Shown one piece after another: positions 49,257 through 59,300 of a DNA stretch of 64,000 nucleotides (the first letter of the stretch is position 1; each line of letters begins with the position of its first letter). Origin of the DNA: Thermoplasmata archaeon. Its GTDB lineage: Archaea > Thermoplasmatota > Thermoplasmata > GCA-020350865. The stretch lies in contig CP070751.1 of the NCBI GenBank assembly GCA_020348445.1, forward strand, positions 2,712,750-2,776,749, in the 5' to 3' direction. The position numbers were made by a program, and so were the translations under genes. Below the pieces are notes generated by a model. That model saw nothing but the letters and a program-made list of their open reading frames with translations. It was not told where the DNA came from and ran no database searches.

Positions 49257-51140
49257 ATGAATAAGATGAAGATAACAGTTATTGGAGCAGGAACAATGGG
49301 TGCTGGGATTGCCCAGCGCGCATCCCAATCCGGATTTGCAGTTTCTTTGGTGGATGTAAAGGACGAGTTTTTGAAAAAGGGATTTGAAGGCATAGAAAAA
49401 ACCCTGAAAAAAGGAATTGAGCTGGGAAAGGTCACTGAAGAGCAGTCAAAAAGCATCATCGAAAACATAAAGGGCACCACTGAATTAAAGGAGGGTGCAG
49501 CTGATACCAATTTGGTAATCGAGGCCATCTTCGAAGATATGGAGGTAAAGAAAAAATTGTTTACCGAGCTAGATGAACTTTGTGACGACAGCGTGATATT
49601 TGCATCCAACACATCCTCTCTGAGCATAACAGAACTTGCCAAGGCTACAAAGCGGGAAGACAAATTTGGAGGCCTACACTTCTTCTATCCTGCCGCCATA
49701 AACAGGCTTGTTGAGGTAATAGCAGGTGAAAAAACGTCATCTGATACAGTTGACAAATTAATGGACATATCCCAGGCCCTGGGAAAAACACCGATTTTGG
49801 CAAAGGACGCACCTGGCTTTGCAGTAAACAGATTCTTTGTGCCCTGGCTAAACGAAGCCTGCAGGATGCTTGAAGACAATACAGCAAACATACCAACAAT
49901 TGACAAGGGTGCCAAGGATGCCTTTGGAATTGGTATGGGTCCATTTGAGCTGATGAATGCAACAGGCATTCCAATTGCATATCATTCCCAGGAGTCCCTG
50001 CACAAGGGATTAGGCGAATTCTACAAACCAAGTGAACGCCTTAAGGTTCAATTTGAATTAAATGAAACATGGGATATGACAGGTGAGATAAATGATAGTG
50101 CTCTGGGTACTGTTAAAAGACGTTTTTATGGTGTGGTGTTCGGAGTGGCATGCCAGCTTGCACAAGAAAAAGTGGCAAGCAAGGAGGATACAGATCGGGG
50201 GGCCACAATTGGCCTGAGATGGGCGCAGGGTCCTTTTGCATTGATGAACGAGGTGGGAATTCAGGAAGCCTATGACATGGTTAACAACATTGCAGAGATA
50301 TCAAATGGTACATTCAAGGTACCTGACCTTTTAAAGGAACAGGCTGAATCTAAAAAGCCCTGGGATCTTAAGACAGTTCGTGTGACAAAGGAGAACAAAA
50401 CCGCGATTATCACAATGGACAGACCAGAGGCCCTAAATGCGTTGAACTCCAAGGTACTCTCCGATTTAAGGGATATAATAAAACAGATCCAAAAGGATGA
50501 AGAAATCACAACTGTAATAATTACAGGCTCGGGTAAAGCCTTTGTTGCAGGTGCAGACATCAAGGAGATGATGGAGAAAAGTCCAATTGAAGCCAGGGAG
50601 TTCACATATCTGGGTCAGGCCGTACTCAAGGAACTGGAAGATCTGAATAAGCCTGTGATTGCAGCAGTAAATGGAGTTGCCCTTGGTGGAGGCTGTGAAC
50701 TAGCACTTGCATGCGACATAATCCTAGCCTCTGAAAAAGCGAGGCTGGGATTTCCCGAGGTGGGTTTGGGAATACATCCAGGTTTTGGAGGAACACAGCG
50801 ACTGCCAAGACTTGTGGGAAGGGCCAAGGCAAAGGAACTGATCTTCACCGCCGATATCTTGGACGCAAAGGAGGCGGAGCGAATAGGACTTGTTAACAGG
50901 GTGGTTGCACCTGATAAGCTTCTTGAGGAGGCAAGGGGGATTGCAAACAAGATATCAAGACAGGCACCTATTGCGATTCGTCTGGCAAAATCCGCAATAA
51001 ACAAAGGATGTGAAATGGATTTGGATACAGGATTGGCGTATGAGGTTGAATCTGTATCCATGGCCTTCTCCACAAAGGACAGCAAGGAGGGTATGTCTGC
51101 CTTTACAAAAAGAAGAAAACCAGAATTTGAAGGGAAATAA
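49257..51140 (+). CDS. 3-hydroxyacyl-CoA dehydrogenase / enoyl-CoA hydratase fusion
   Basis: This 627-aa enzyme does two steps of beta-oxidation. The first part (about 1-370) is the NAD-dependent dehydrogenase: GAGTMGAGIAQ Rossmann loop, SNTSSLSI, and the catalytic histidine in GLHFFYPA, where the usual HFFNP asparagine is Tyr. The second part (about 385-627) is a crotonase: GKAFVAGADIKEM (oxyanion hole), GGGCELALACD and FPEVGLGIHPGFGGTQRL, with both catalytic glutamates present. The dehydrogenase-first order is the archaeal type. GGGGGAG at the right distance supports ATG 49257 rather than the in-frame ATG at 49119. Confidence 0.94.
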   Translation: MNKMKITVIGAGTMGAGIAQRASQSGFAVSLVDVKDEFLKKGFEGIEKTLKKGIELGKVTEEQSKSIIENIKGTTELKEGAADTNLVIEAIFEDMEVKKKLFTELDELCDDSVIFASNTSSLSITELAKATKREDKFGGLHFFYPAAINRLVEVIAGEKTSSDTVDKLMDISQALGKTPILAKDAPGFAVNRFFVPWLNEACRMLEDNTANIPTIDKGAKDAFGIGMGPFELMNATGIPIAYHSQESLHKGLGEFYKPSERLKVQFELNETWDMTGEINDSALGTVKRRFYGVVFGVACQLAQEKVASKEDTDRGATIGLRWAQGPFALMNEVGIQEAYDMVNNIAEISNGTFKVPDLLKEQAESKKPWDLKTVRVTKENKTAIITMDRPEALNALNSKVLSDLRDIIKQIQKDEEITTVIITGSGKAFVAGADIKEMMEKSPIEAREFTYLGQAVLKELEDLNKPVIAAVNGVALGGGCELALACDIILASEKARLGFPEVGLGIHPGFGGTQRLPRLVGRAKAKELIFTADILDAKEAERIGLVNRVVAPDKLLEEARGIANKISRQAPIAIRLAKSAINKGCEMDLDTGLAYEVESVSMAFSTKDSKEGMSAFTKRRKPEFEGK

Positions 51141-51155
51141 GAGGAGGTATGATAT

Positions 51156-51632
51156 TTGGTAAAAATACTTGTTTGTTATTATTCGAGAAGTGGGAACACA
51201 AAGAGTATGGCCGAGTTCATTGCACAAGGGGCGCAAAGGGAAGGTGCAGAAGTTGACTTAAAGGAAGTCGAGAAAGTAGGGGCCGATGAACTTTTGGGAT
51301 ACGATGGTATCATATTTGGCTCACCAACGTACTACGGTACGTGTGCAGCTCCGATTAAGGAGTTGATCGATGAGAGCGTCAAGCTTCATGGAGAACTAAA
51401 TGGTAAAGTGGGAGGAGCCTTCTCATCCAGTGCAAACGTGGCAGGTGGAAACGAGACAACAATAATCAACATCCTTCAGATGCTCATGATTCACGGGATG
51501 ATAGTCAAGGGCGATCCCAGGGGTAGTCACTATGGACCCGTGTCCGTGGGCATACCTGATGAAAATGTCATAGAGGAGTGCAAAGCCTACGGCAGGAACA
51601 TAGCGAGCTTGACCAAGAAATTATTTGGGTGA
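51156..51632 (+). CDS. Flavodoxin / WrbA-like flavoprotein
   Basis: The 158-aa protein has the flavodoxin FMN loop SRSGNTKSMAEFIAQGA and the second binding segment FGSPTYYGTCAAPIKELID; FSSSANVAGGNETTIINILQ follows as in the WrbA family. It should carry electrons or reduce quinones. It begins with TTG at 51156 after GAGGAGGT, only 15 bp behind the HADH/ECH gene. Co-transcription suggests a link with fatty-acid oxidation or redox balance. Confidence 0.9.
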   Translation: MVKILVCYYSRSGNTKSMAEFIAQGAQREGAEVDLKEVEKVGADELLGYDGIIFGSPTYYGTCAAPIKELIDESVKLHGELNGKVGGAFSSSANVAGGNETTIINILQMLMIHGMIVKGDPRGSHYGPVSVGIPDENVIEECKAYGRNIASLTKKLFG

Positions 51633-51636
51633 AAGT

Positions 51637-52158
51637 ATGTTTGAAAAAAGGGACTACCGTGTTTATCAGGGTGTGGATAGAGAGCAAATCTACCAGCAGG
51701 TTTGTGATTTCTGGACAAGGCAGGGCTTCTATGTTGCTCAGATTTCACCTTTTCATATTCAGGGGCACAGCTATCATCAAAAAATTGGATTGCGAAGGGA
51801 GTTTTTTCTGAGGATGAACGAACATGATGGTAACACCTACATAGACCTCCAACTGCAGGCAAGGATATCTGATGAGGGTCTCATCGGTGGAGCTGCAGCA
51901 GCCATTATATTTTGGCCTGTTGCTGTTGTGGGTGGAGCATTGTCATATTCAGAATATGAAAACGATGCCAACAATCTCATGATAAACTTTTGGGGCTTTG
52001 TAGATCAAATTACGAATATTAGAGGCACAATGTCCCAGGCACCCCAAGTTCCTTCCCCCCAACCTCAGCCTCAGGATACTATTCCATGTCAGGGATGTGG
52101 GGCAATACTGCTTAAAAATTGGAAGGCATGCCCATACTGCGGTGATGCTTTGGAATAA
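51637..52158 (+). CDS. Unknown protein with C-terminal zinc ribbon
   Basis: The ATG at 51637 is preceded by GGTGA at 51628-51632, giving a 173-aa protein. Residues 1-105 form an unrecognised alpha/beta domain (YRVYQGVDREQIYQQVCDFW; then REFFLRMNEHDGNTYIDLQL), and GLIGGAAAAIIFWPVAVVGG may be a hydrophobic hairpin. A Pro/Gln linker leads to a zinc ribbon (CQGCGAILLKNWKACPYCG). It follows the flavodoxin gene with 4 bp between, so it shares its mRNA. No function can be named. Confidence 0.7.
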   Translation: MFEKRDYRVYQGVDREQIYQQVCDFWTRQGFYVAQISPFHIQGHSYHQKIGLRREFFLRMNEHDGNTYIDLQLQARISDEGLIGGAAAAIIFWPVAVVGGALSYSEYENDANNLMINFWGFVDQITNIRGTMSQAPQVPSPQPQPQDTIPCQGCGAILLKNWKACPYCGDALE

Positions 52159-52204
52159 AATAGAGTATTAAAAGTATGGTCTATATATGATGTCTTGTTG
52201 AATA

Positions 52205-52813
52205 TCATGAATGTTTTTTAGCCTCTGTAATTCCAAGCTCGAAGGCTTTTATGTTCTCATCTACATACTTAATAGGCACATTCTGTTTGATCGTTTCTTT
52301 AATAGTCTCATAAGATACAGGAAAATCTGGACATGCACCCAAGATTGCCCCGAGCATGATCATGTTACTTACAATATTAGGCAATCCAGAATCTAACGTA
52401 ATTTTCTCAGCATCGAGTTTAATAAGTTTTTTAGGGTAGGCTGATAGAATGGACAATAAATCTTCTAAATTGGGGTATTCCTCATCACCAGAAGTCACAG
52501 TAAATGGATACACAGGATTTGTGCTGGTAACTACAGTGGTATTCTTTGAGGCCATATTTAGATGACGATATGTTTCCACAGGTTCCATACCTAAAATGAT
52601 ATCAGCCTCCCCTTCTCCGATCATGGGACTGTGGACATCACCTATGCGAATTGTGGACATAACCTGCCCTCCCCTTTGGGCCATGCCATGAATCTCGCTT
52701 TCCATGACATTCAAATTCGAGTCCAGTGCAGTTTCACCGAGGATCCTCGTGAGTAAAATTATGCCTTGACCGCCCACACCCACGATCACCAAGTTCGTGC
52801 ATTCCCCGGTCAT
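52205..52813 (-). CDS. iorB: Indolepyruvate ferredoxin oxidoreductase, beta subunit
   Basis: The 202-aa subunit has the gamma-type 2-oxoacid oxidoreductase fold: VIVGVGGQGIILLTRILGETAL at the start, ESEIHGMAQRGGQVMSTIRIGDVHSPMI, and the final PIKYVDENIKAFELGITEAKK. With IorA it oxidatively decarboxylates aryl pyruvates from aromatic amino acids to aryl-acetyl-CoA, reducing ferredoxin. Its start overlaps the iorA stop by 4 nt, the usual iorAB arrangement. Confidence 0.93.
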   Translation of the reverse strand: MTGECTNLVIVGVGGQGIILLTRILGETALDSNLNVMESEIHGMAQRGGQVMSTIRIGDVHSPMIGEGEADIILGMEPVETYRHLNMASKNTTVVTSTNPVYPFTVTSGDEEYPNLEDLLSILSAYPKKLIKLDAEKITLDSGLPNIVSNMIMLGAILGACPDFPVSYETIKETIKQNVPIKYVDENIKAFELGITEAKKHS

Positions 52814-54702
52814 TGCCCCTCCTCCTTTTCAGAAATCAGTTTTATGGAATTCGTGGGACAAACTTCTGCACACACCCCACAGCCAACACAGAGATTGGGA
52901 GAGATTCTGGGAAAATCATCCTCCCCTTTCCAGGATGCTGGGCATCCGAACTCGGAGGTGCAGGTATAGCACTTGATGCAAGTTTCATGGTTGACATAAT
53001 AGGGTACTATTTTTTCCCCTCTTCTTCTCTTTTGTCTTGTTTCTACCAATGCACATGGATGCCTTGATACTACCACAGAGAGTCCATTGTATGCGATGGC
53101 CTCTGAAAAGATGACGAGAGATTTCTTTAGATCGTACGGATCAATTAGAGATACAAAATCGACTCCGCAGCCCTTTACAACCTTAAATATATCGACTGCC
53201 TTGGCCTTGTCATCATTATCTTTGCGTTCTACACCAGGATGGGGCTGAAAACCTGTCATTGCAGTTGTGCTGTTATCAAGTATTGTCAAAACAAAATTGT
53301 GACCCTGGTGCACTGCATTAATCAAGCCTGGAATCCCAGCATGAAAGAAAGTAGAGTCCCCGATAAATGCAATCACATCCTGATCTGTGGCCTTGGAAAA
53401 TCCACAGGCTGTCCCCACACTTGAGCCCATGCATAAAACTATATCAGCAGTTTTTAGGGGGTGCTCAAACACCAATGTATAACAGCCTATATCCATGGGA
53501 TAAATGGTATCCTTTTTTGCCACCTTTTTTATTGCATATGCAGTGGCCCTATGAGGGCATCCAGGGCATAAGACAGGAGGACGCGAGGGCAGTTGCATTG
53601 GATTGATGGGAGCAAGCTCTACTTTAGAATCCTTTAATTGCATCATTGGTAGGTTCTTTTTAATCACCTTTACAATTCCCAATTCGACAATATCGGGAGT
53701 GTATTCATTTGTCCAAGGAAAATGTCCTGAGTCCTTTCCATATATATGTACCTGGATTTTATTCTCACCAGCAATTGATTTTATCTCATTTTCCAAATAG
53801 GGATCCAACTCCTCAAGAACGATTACATTATCAACACTCTTTAGAAAATCACAACACATCTTCTTTGGCATTGGATTTGTCATTCCCAATTTCAGAACCT
53901 TGGCTTGTACATCCAATTTCTTTAGAACATCCATTGCATAAGCATAGGAAACACCTGATGCTATAATTCCGAGCCTTGATTGCTTTTCTTTATTTGAAAT
54001 GAAGTTGAAGTTAGAGCTTTCACTTACCTCTTGTGCTGATTCCATTTTACATACAAGCAAGATATGGTTTTTTCGAGCAATTTCGGGAACCAGCATAAAC
54101 CTTGTGTGCTCCTTTTCAAATCGAGATTTCCCTTTCCCCCTTTTTATTTCTCCCAATGTAATTGGCGCCCTTGTATGGGCAACCCGCGTTGTGGTTCTCA
54201 AAAGAATGGGAAGCTTCAGTTCGTGGGATAACTCAAATCCACAAACTATCATGTCCTTTGCCTCTTGGGGTGAAGAAGGCTCAAGCATGGGTATATTGGC
54301 CAGCTTTGCATACCACCTGTTGTCCTGCTCATTTTGGCTTGAATGGGACCCGGGATCGTCTGCTGAGATTATCACATGAGCACCCCTGACGCCCACGTAA
54401 GCAAGGCTCACAAAGGCATCGGAGGCCACGTTGAGACCCACATGCTTCATGAAGGTCAGGGCATTCAAGCCTGAGATGGATGCCGCGATCCCTGATTCAA
54501 GTGCCACCTTCTCGTTTGCGGAGTATTCAAAATAAAGACCGGCTTTATCTGCGATCTGATAGAGGATATCGCCTATTTCAGATGAAGGTGTACCTGGATA
54601 AGTAGAGGCAAAGTCCACACCTGCTTCCAGGGCTCCTCTTACTATGGCCTCGTTTCCCAAGGCAAGGACTTTTTTTCCTTCCCCATCCATAATCCCCTTC
54701 AT
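52810..54702 (-). CDS. iorA: Indolepyruvate ferredoxin oxidoreductase, alpha subunit
   Basis: This protein of about 630 aa binds thiamine diphosphate (GDSTFFHAGIPGLINAVHQG with NSTTAMTGFQPHPG), has the pyrimidine domain GTPSSEIGDIL near the N-terminus, and ends in two ferredoxin-type [4Fe-4S] sites (CIKCYTCTSEFGC and CVGCGVCAEVCP). It lets the cell use aromatic amino acids. The window's first in-frame ATG is 54711; the ATG at 54702 has the better-placed GGTGGATG. The gene is followed directly by iorB and is divergent from taw2. Confidence 0.95.
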   Translation of the reverse strand: MKGIMDGEGKKVLALGNEAIVRGALEAGVDFASTYPGTPSSEIGDILYQIADKAGLYFEYSANEKVALESGIAASISGLNALTFMKHVGLNVASDAFVSLAYVGVRGAHVIISADDPGSHSSQNEQDNRWYAKLANIPMLEPSSPQEAKDMIVCGFELSHELKLPILLRTTTRVAHTRAPITLGEIKRGKGKSRFEKEHTRFMLVPEIARKNHILLVCKMESAQEVSESSNFNFISNKEKQSRLGIIASGVSYAYAMDVLKKLDVQAKVLKLGMTNPMPKKMCCDFLKSVDNVIVLEELDPYLENEIKSIAGENKIQVHIYGKDSGHFPWTNEYTPDIVELGIVKVIKKNLPMMQLKDSKVELAPINPMQLPSRPPVLCPGCPHRATAYAIKKVAKKDTIYPMDIGCYTLVFEHPLKTADIVLCMGSSVGTACGFSKATDQDVIAFIGDSTFFHAGIPGLINAVHQGHNFVLTILDNSTTAMTGFQPHPGVERKDNDDKAKAVDIFKVVKGCGVDFVSLIDPYDLKKSLVIFSEAIAYNGLSVVVSRHPCALVETRQKRRRGEKIVPYYVNHETCIKCYTCTSEFGCPASWKGEDDFPRISPNLCVGCGVCAEVCPTNSIKLISEKEEGQ

Positions 54703-54764
54703 TTTATGCATCCACCGAGGCTAGGTAATGCTTTTGGGTAAATAATATTTAGCTTCTCATTCTC

Positions 54765-54811
54765 ATGTAAATCATCGCCTCCTGGCCATATTATACTGCG
54801 ATGATTTACAT
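54765..54811. promoter_or_regulatory. 14-bp perfect inverted repeat in the iorA-taw2 intergenic region
   Basis: ATGTAAATCATCGC at 54765-54778 pairs with GCGATGATTTACAT at 54798-54811 across 19 bp. It lies 54 bp or more before iorA and well upstream of the taw2 promoter, so it is a candidate operator for iorAB or an RNA hairpin. Besides this, the 303-bp gap shows TATA-like GATATATAAAC near 54842 and TTTTTATAG near 54975. Confidence 0.5.
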
Positions 54812-55014
54812 AAGAGGATTATCGTATTCAATCAATCACCTAGATATATAAACTCACGATTATCAGTTAATCCCATTGAAGAGGGTTTATATGTTGAGGA
54901 TATTCGAGAATGAACGTTTTCCAAGATAGATGAGCCATCACAGATAAGCCTTGTCAAATCAATTCAGCCACATGTTTTTATAGAGGATAGTTCATTTGCG
55001 ACTTTGTGTCTAGA

Positions 55015-55884
55015 ATGTCCAACGATAGCAACTTTGGATACAACCGCACAACACCCTTTCAAAACATCACAGAAAACTTGGTGATACCCACACATCTTAA
55101 GGTCTTCCTACCGAGAAAGTGGGAACTGATAGGTGATGTTCTACTCATGAAGATACCAGTGGAGTTGGAGCCTTTAAGGGAGGATATCGCCTGTGCATAT
55201 GCCAAGGAGCTGGGTGCCAAGACCGTACTTCAGGATATGGGAATTACGGGCAATCTAAGGGAGCCGAAGGTGGAGCTTCTTTGGGGCAGTGAAACTGAGA
55301 CCATACACAAGGAAAACGGTGTTTCGTTCAAACTCGACTGCGCAAGGCTCATGTTCTCTTCAGGTAACATAGACGAGAGAATCAGGATGGCTACAATTGC
55401 TGAAAAGGATGAGATTGTGGTGGACATGTTCGCGGGAATAGGATTTTTCTCAATTCCAATTGCAGTCCATTCTAAACCAAGGAAGATTTATGCCTGCGAG
55501 CTGAATCCAGCTGCCTATGATTATCTTTGTGAAAGTGTTCAAATAAATGATGTGGGGGACATTGTAAATCCTGTCCTTGGTGATAATCGGAATTTTCAAA
55601 GGGAGGGCATTGCAGATAGGATCGTCATGGGATATCTTGAGGATACACACCTTTTCCTTCCCAAAGCCCTTTCAATTCTGAAAAAAGAGGGGGGGGTGAT
55701 ACATTACCACGAGAAGTGTCCCAATGAACTACTAAATTCCCGGCCCCTTGAGAATGTGAAAAAAGAGGTAGTGAAGATAGGGCGGAAGATGGAGCTATTA
55801 GAAATGAGAACTGTAAAATCCTATGCTCCTGGAGTTTCACATGTTGTTTTGGATATTAAGATTGAAAGTAGGATCACTAAATAG
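55015..55884 (+). CDS. taw2: Taw2, wyosine-pathway aminocarboxypropyl transferase
   Basis: Taw2 (TYW2) transfers the 3-amino-3-carboxypropyl group of SAM to the imG-14 base at position 37 of tRNA-Phe. The Trm5/TYW2 fold is clear: FSSGNIDERIRMA, then the SAM loop DMFAGIGFFSIPIAVHS, ACELNPAAYDYL, and IVMGYLEDTHLFLPKAL. In Trm5 this last segment has the N-P-P-Y-like catalytic set of the methyltransferases; here MGYLE points to Taw2 instead. The length of 289 aa fits. A TATA-like TTTTTATAG lies 30-40 bp before the start, so the transcript may be nearly leaderless; GTG 55006 is an alternative start. Confidence 0.85.
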   Translation: MSNDSNFGYNRTTPFQNITENLVIPTHLKVFLPRKWELIGDVLLMKIPVELEPLREDIACAYAKELGAKTVLQDMGITGNLREPKVELLWGSETETIHKENGVSFKLDCARLMFSSGNIDERIRMATIAEKDEIVVDMFAGIGFFSIPIAVHSKPRKIYACELNPAAYDYLCESVQINDVGDIVNPVLGDNRNFQREGIADRIVMGYLEDTHLFLPKALSILKKEGGVIHYHEKCPNELLNSRPLENVKKEVVKIGRKMELLEMRTVKSYAPGVSHVVLDIKIESRITK

Positions 55885-55942
55885 GTAATTTATGGATGGA
55901 GAACCTAGAACTAATTACTTAAAGTTTGAGATAACGAAATGA

Positions 55943-56395
55943 TTACATGCTTTTATTTCGCGACCTAGGTGGCTCAGTATTTTGTAATGATTCTTTCCGC
56001 TTCTTCTCCTTTTGTTTTTTATAAATAGCGATTTCAATGGACGCCCGAATCTCCTGATCCTGTACAGGTTTGACTATGTATCCCGCTGGCTCGCAGATTT
56101 TCGCTTTTTCAACGATTTTATCATCTGCAAAGGCAGTCATAAAAATGACAGGTAAATCCAGTTCGTTTTTTATCTCTGCAGCTGCATCCATACCTGTTTT
56201 TTCTCCTGGCATTATTATGTCCATGATAATCAAATCTGGATATAATTCCCTAGCCTTCGTAAGAGCCTCTTCTGCATTTGATGCAGTTCCCACCACATTA
56301 TATCCCATGTTCGAGAGGAGTTTCTCCATGTGCATTGTTATTATTTTTTCATCATCAACAAGCAAAATTCTGATTTTTTCTCCTTTTTGTGGCAT
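55943..56395 (-). CDS. Response regulator, single receiver domain
   Basis: The 150-aa protein has a CheY-like receiver domain: acidic pocket LLVDDEKI, phosphate-accepting Asp59 in LIIMDIIMPG, threonine in FMTAFAD and lysine in IVKPVQDQEI. The last 25 residues are a basic tail (KKQKEKKRKE). There is no output domain, so it acts by binding a partner. Its ATG overlaps the stop of the histidine-kinase gene by one base (TAATG), making translational coupling likely. Confidence 0.93.
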   Translation of the reverse strand: MPQKGEKIRILLVDDEKIITMHMEKLLSNMGYNVVGTASNAEEALTKARELYPDLIIMDIIMPGEKTGMDAAAEIKNELDLPVIFMTAFADDKIVEKAKICEPAGYIVKPVQDQEIRASIEIAIYKKQKEKKRKESLQNTEPPRSRNKSM

Positions 56396-59300
56396 TATTT
56401 AACATCCTCCCTTGGTACCTCTATTACGAATTCTGTTCCATCCTTTCTGATTATCTCTATATCTCCTGAAAGTTGTTCTGTTAAGTTCTTCACAATTTTC
56501 AATCCAAGTGTTTCCGATTTATTGATATCGATATCAGGTGATAATCCTATACCATCATCTTTTACCACCATTGATATGTTTGGGCCAAGATCCTTGAGAA
56601 TGATGCATATACTGCCCTGATCTTTGTTTACGAAGGCGTGTTTTAATGCGTTGAAAATAAGCTCATTGGCGATGAGGGCCATAGGTATGGCTTGGTCTGT
56701 GTTTAATTGGATGTCGTCTCCCTCAACACTGTAATTGACTTTCATATCTTTATGCGTTTTAAACTTCAAAAGGTCGGTTAACAATTCTTCAATGAAGTTC
56801 TTCAGATTCAAGCCACTGATTGTTTGTCCTTCATATGCTCTTGAATAAATGAGGGCAATAGTCTCTATCACGCTTTGAATCTCTTGAAACTTCTTTACCA
56901 TAGCATCATCTTTTGCCTGCATGCTTTGCATGCTCACCATGCTGGATAACAGTTGGAGGTTGTTCTTGACCCGATGTTTCAATTCCTTGAACAGGAGTTC
57001 TCTCTCCTTTAGGGAGCGTTTAAGTTCTTTTTCCTGTTTCTTGCGTTCCGTGATATCAGTTACTATACCAAGAATCGCGTTCTCCCCCTCGAATTTAATT
57101 AATTTAGTCGTACAAATTCCCTCGATTCGTTTACCTTCTTTTGTGATGATGGCATATTCAAGTGTGCCTACTTCCTCACCCCTCATATGAGCAGCGAAGT
57201 TGGACCTTAATTTTTCTTTATACTCAGGTGCAATTAATTTGAGATAGTCAAAATCTGTTGAGTATAATTCCTCTCTTTTATATCCCATAATTTCCTCGCA
57301 TTTCTCATTTGCATATACTATGGGACCCAATTTGTTTATAAAGATCATATTAGGTGATTTTTCTGCAAGATTCCTGAATTTTTCTTCACTTTCCCGTATC
57401 ACTTCCTCGACGTTTTTACGATCAGTTATATCATTGAATGTCGTGTACACTTGATATGGCTTGTCCTCCCCAGGCTTAAATTGCGGTATGGCATTGATAT
57501 TTATCCAATTATAATCCATCTTTTCTGGATTAAAAATACCCATTATCACATTCCGTACCTCGTTTCCAGTCCCAAGAGCAACCATTGATGGATGATCCTC
57601 TCCTAAAAAATCAGAGCCATCTTCACGTACTGCCTTCCATCGGGGGTCCTTAGATGTCCTACCTAGCATTTCATCCAATGTCAAACCTAAGATTCTTTCA
57701 GCGGCAGGATTAGCTGAAATAATTTTTCCATCTGCCGCTTGATATACAACACCTTGTGCCATAGTCTCGAATAAAGTTCGATGTTTCTTTTCACTTTCAC
57801 GAAGTGCTAATACAGCTTGTTTACTGTCCGTAATATCCTCTAATATGGTAGCAAAATAACCTTTTTCAGGACTATAAGCGGTGATAGAGAACCATTTCCC
57901 AGTTTGTTCCAGATACTCCTCAAAACGAATCTCCCCTTCCTGTAAAGCCACGGCAGCAGCCTTCTCTATCCAACCTGCCGCATCATTTTCGATATCGGGA
58001 AATATTTCAGTGACCCGTTTTCCTATGATTTCCTCTCTGCGTAAACCCGTCATTCTCTCAAAAGCTGGATTCACCTCTAGGAACGAAAAATCTACAGGAT
58101 TTTTATTTTCATCCAATTCGATTTTATGGTATGTAAAACCGTCGATCATATTGTTGAATAAAGCATGGTACCGCTTTTTGCTATTACGGAGAGCTTCTTC
58201 AGCCTGCTTGCGATCAGTGACATCATGAAGAATGGTCTGTATTGCTGGCTTGTCTTTGTATGAAAAGGAAGTGGTAAACCCTTCCACATATCGCGATGTT
58301 CCATCCATTCGAACTATTCTTGCATCAACAATTGGAGGTTCTTTTTCCCCATTTGCTATTTGACGCATTCGTCCCTTTACATTATCTTTACTTTCGGAGT
58401 GTACGAAATCGAGAAGAGGTTTACCAATAAGATCCTCTGGATTTTTTACACCAACAAGTTTCGCTGCTGCGGGATTGACAAAGATAATAATGCCCTCACT
58501 GTGTACAACTATGGCATTGGGAATCTGCTCTATGAGCACCCGATACTTTTTCTCGCTCTCCCGCAATGCCTTTTCGGTCTTTTTTCGCTCAGTTATATCG
58601 GAAAGAATCCCCTGCATTCCGATAGTCCCATCTTCCGAATATACTGGTCGACTTGAAGTGAGTACCCATCGAATCTCACCAGATTTGGTTAAAATTCTGT
58701 ACTCATTTGATGAAAGATTGCCTGATAGAATACTCTGGATATTCTTGGTTAAATAAGGTAAATCTTCTTCATAAACATATTCTTTAAAAGATCGGCCGAT
58801 TATATTTGAGGGATTATATCCCAATAAAGCTTCTATTGCAGGACTGACATAGGTTATTTCCCCATCTAAATTTACTCTGTAAATGACTTCGTTTATATTT
58901 TCTACTAAATCACGAAACTTATCCTCACTTTCCCTCAAAGCCTCCTCAGATATTTTTTGCTCGGTGATGTCGGTTATGATAAGTCCAAGACCATCGCCCA
59001 CTTTAAAGCTCTTAACTGCTAAATGAACATCTCCAAATTTTGGATGGGGAACAAGATCCTCAACAAATGAGGGATTTCCTGATTTAATAACCTCCATATA
59101 CTCATTGAGTCTATCAGTGGCCTTTATATATGGCATAATGTCCACGATATTCTTTCCCAGTATCTCCTTTCTGGGAATCCCAAAGGTCATCAATGTAGCA
59201 CTATTTACATCTAAAAGATTCAGTTGTGAATCGAAAAGAGCAAAGCCATCGGTTGCAGATTCCATAAATGTCCTTATCTGTTCTTCGCGTATTTGGAGCT

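Noticed and set aside
55015-55884. Trm5 (tRNA m1G37 methyltransferase)
   Set aside because: The segment after the SAM site reads MGYLE and the SSGNIDER motif is that of Taw2; Trm5 would show a different set there.
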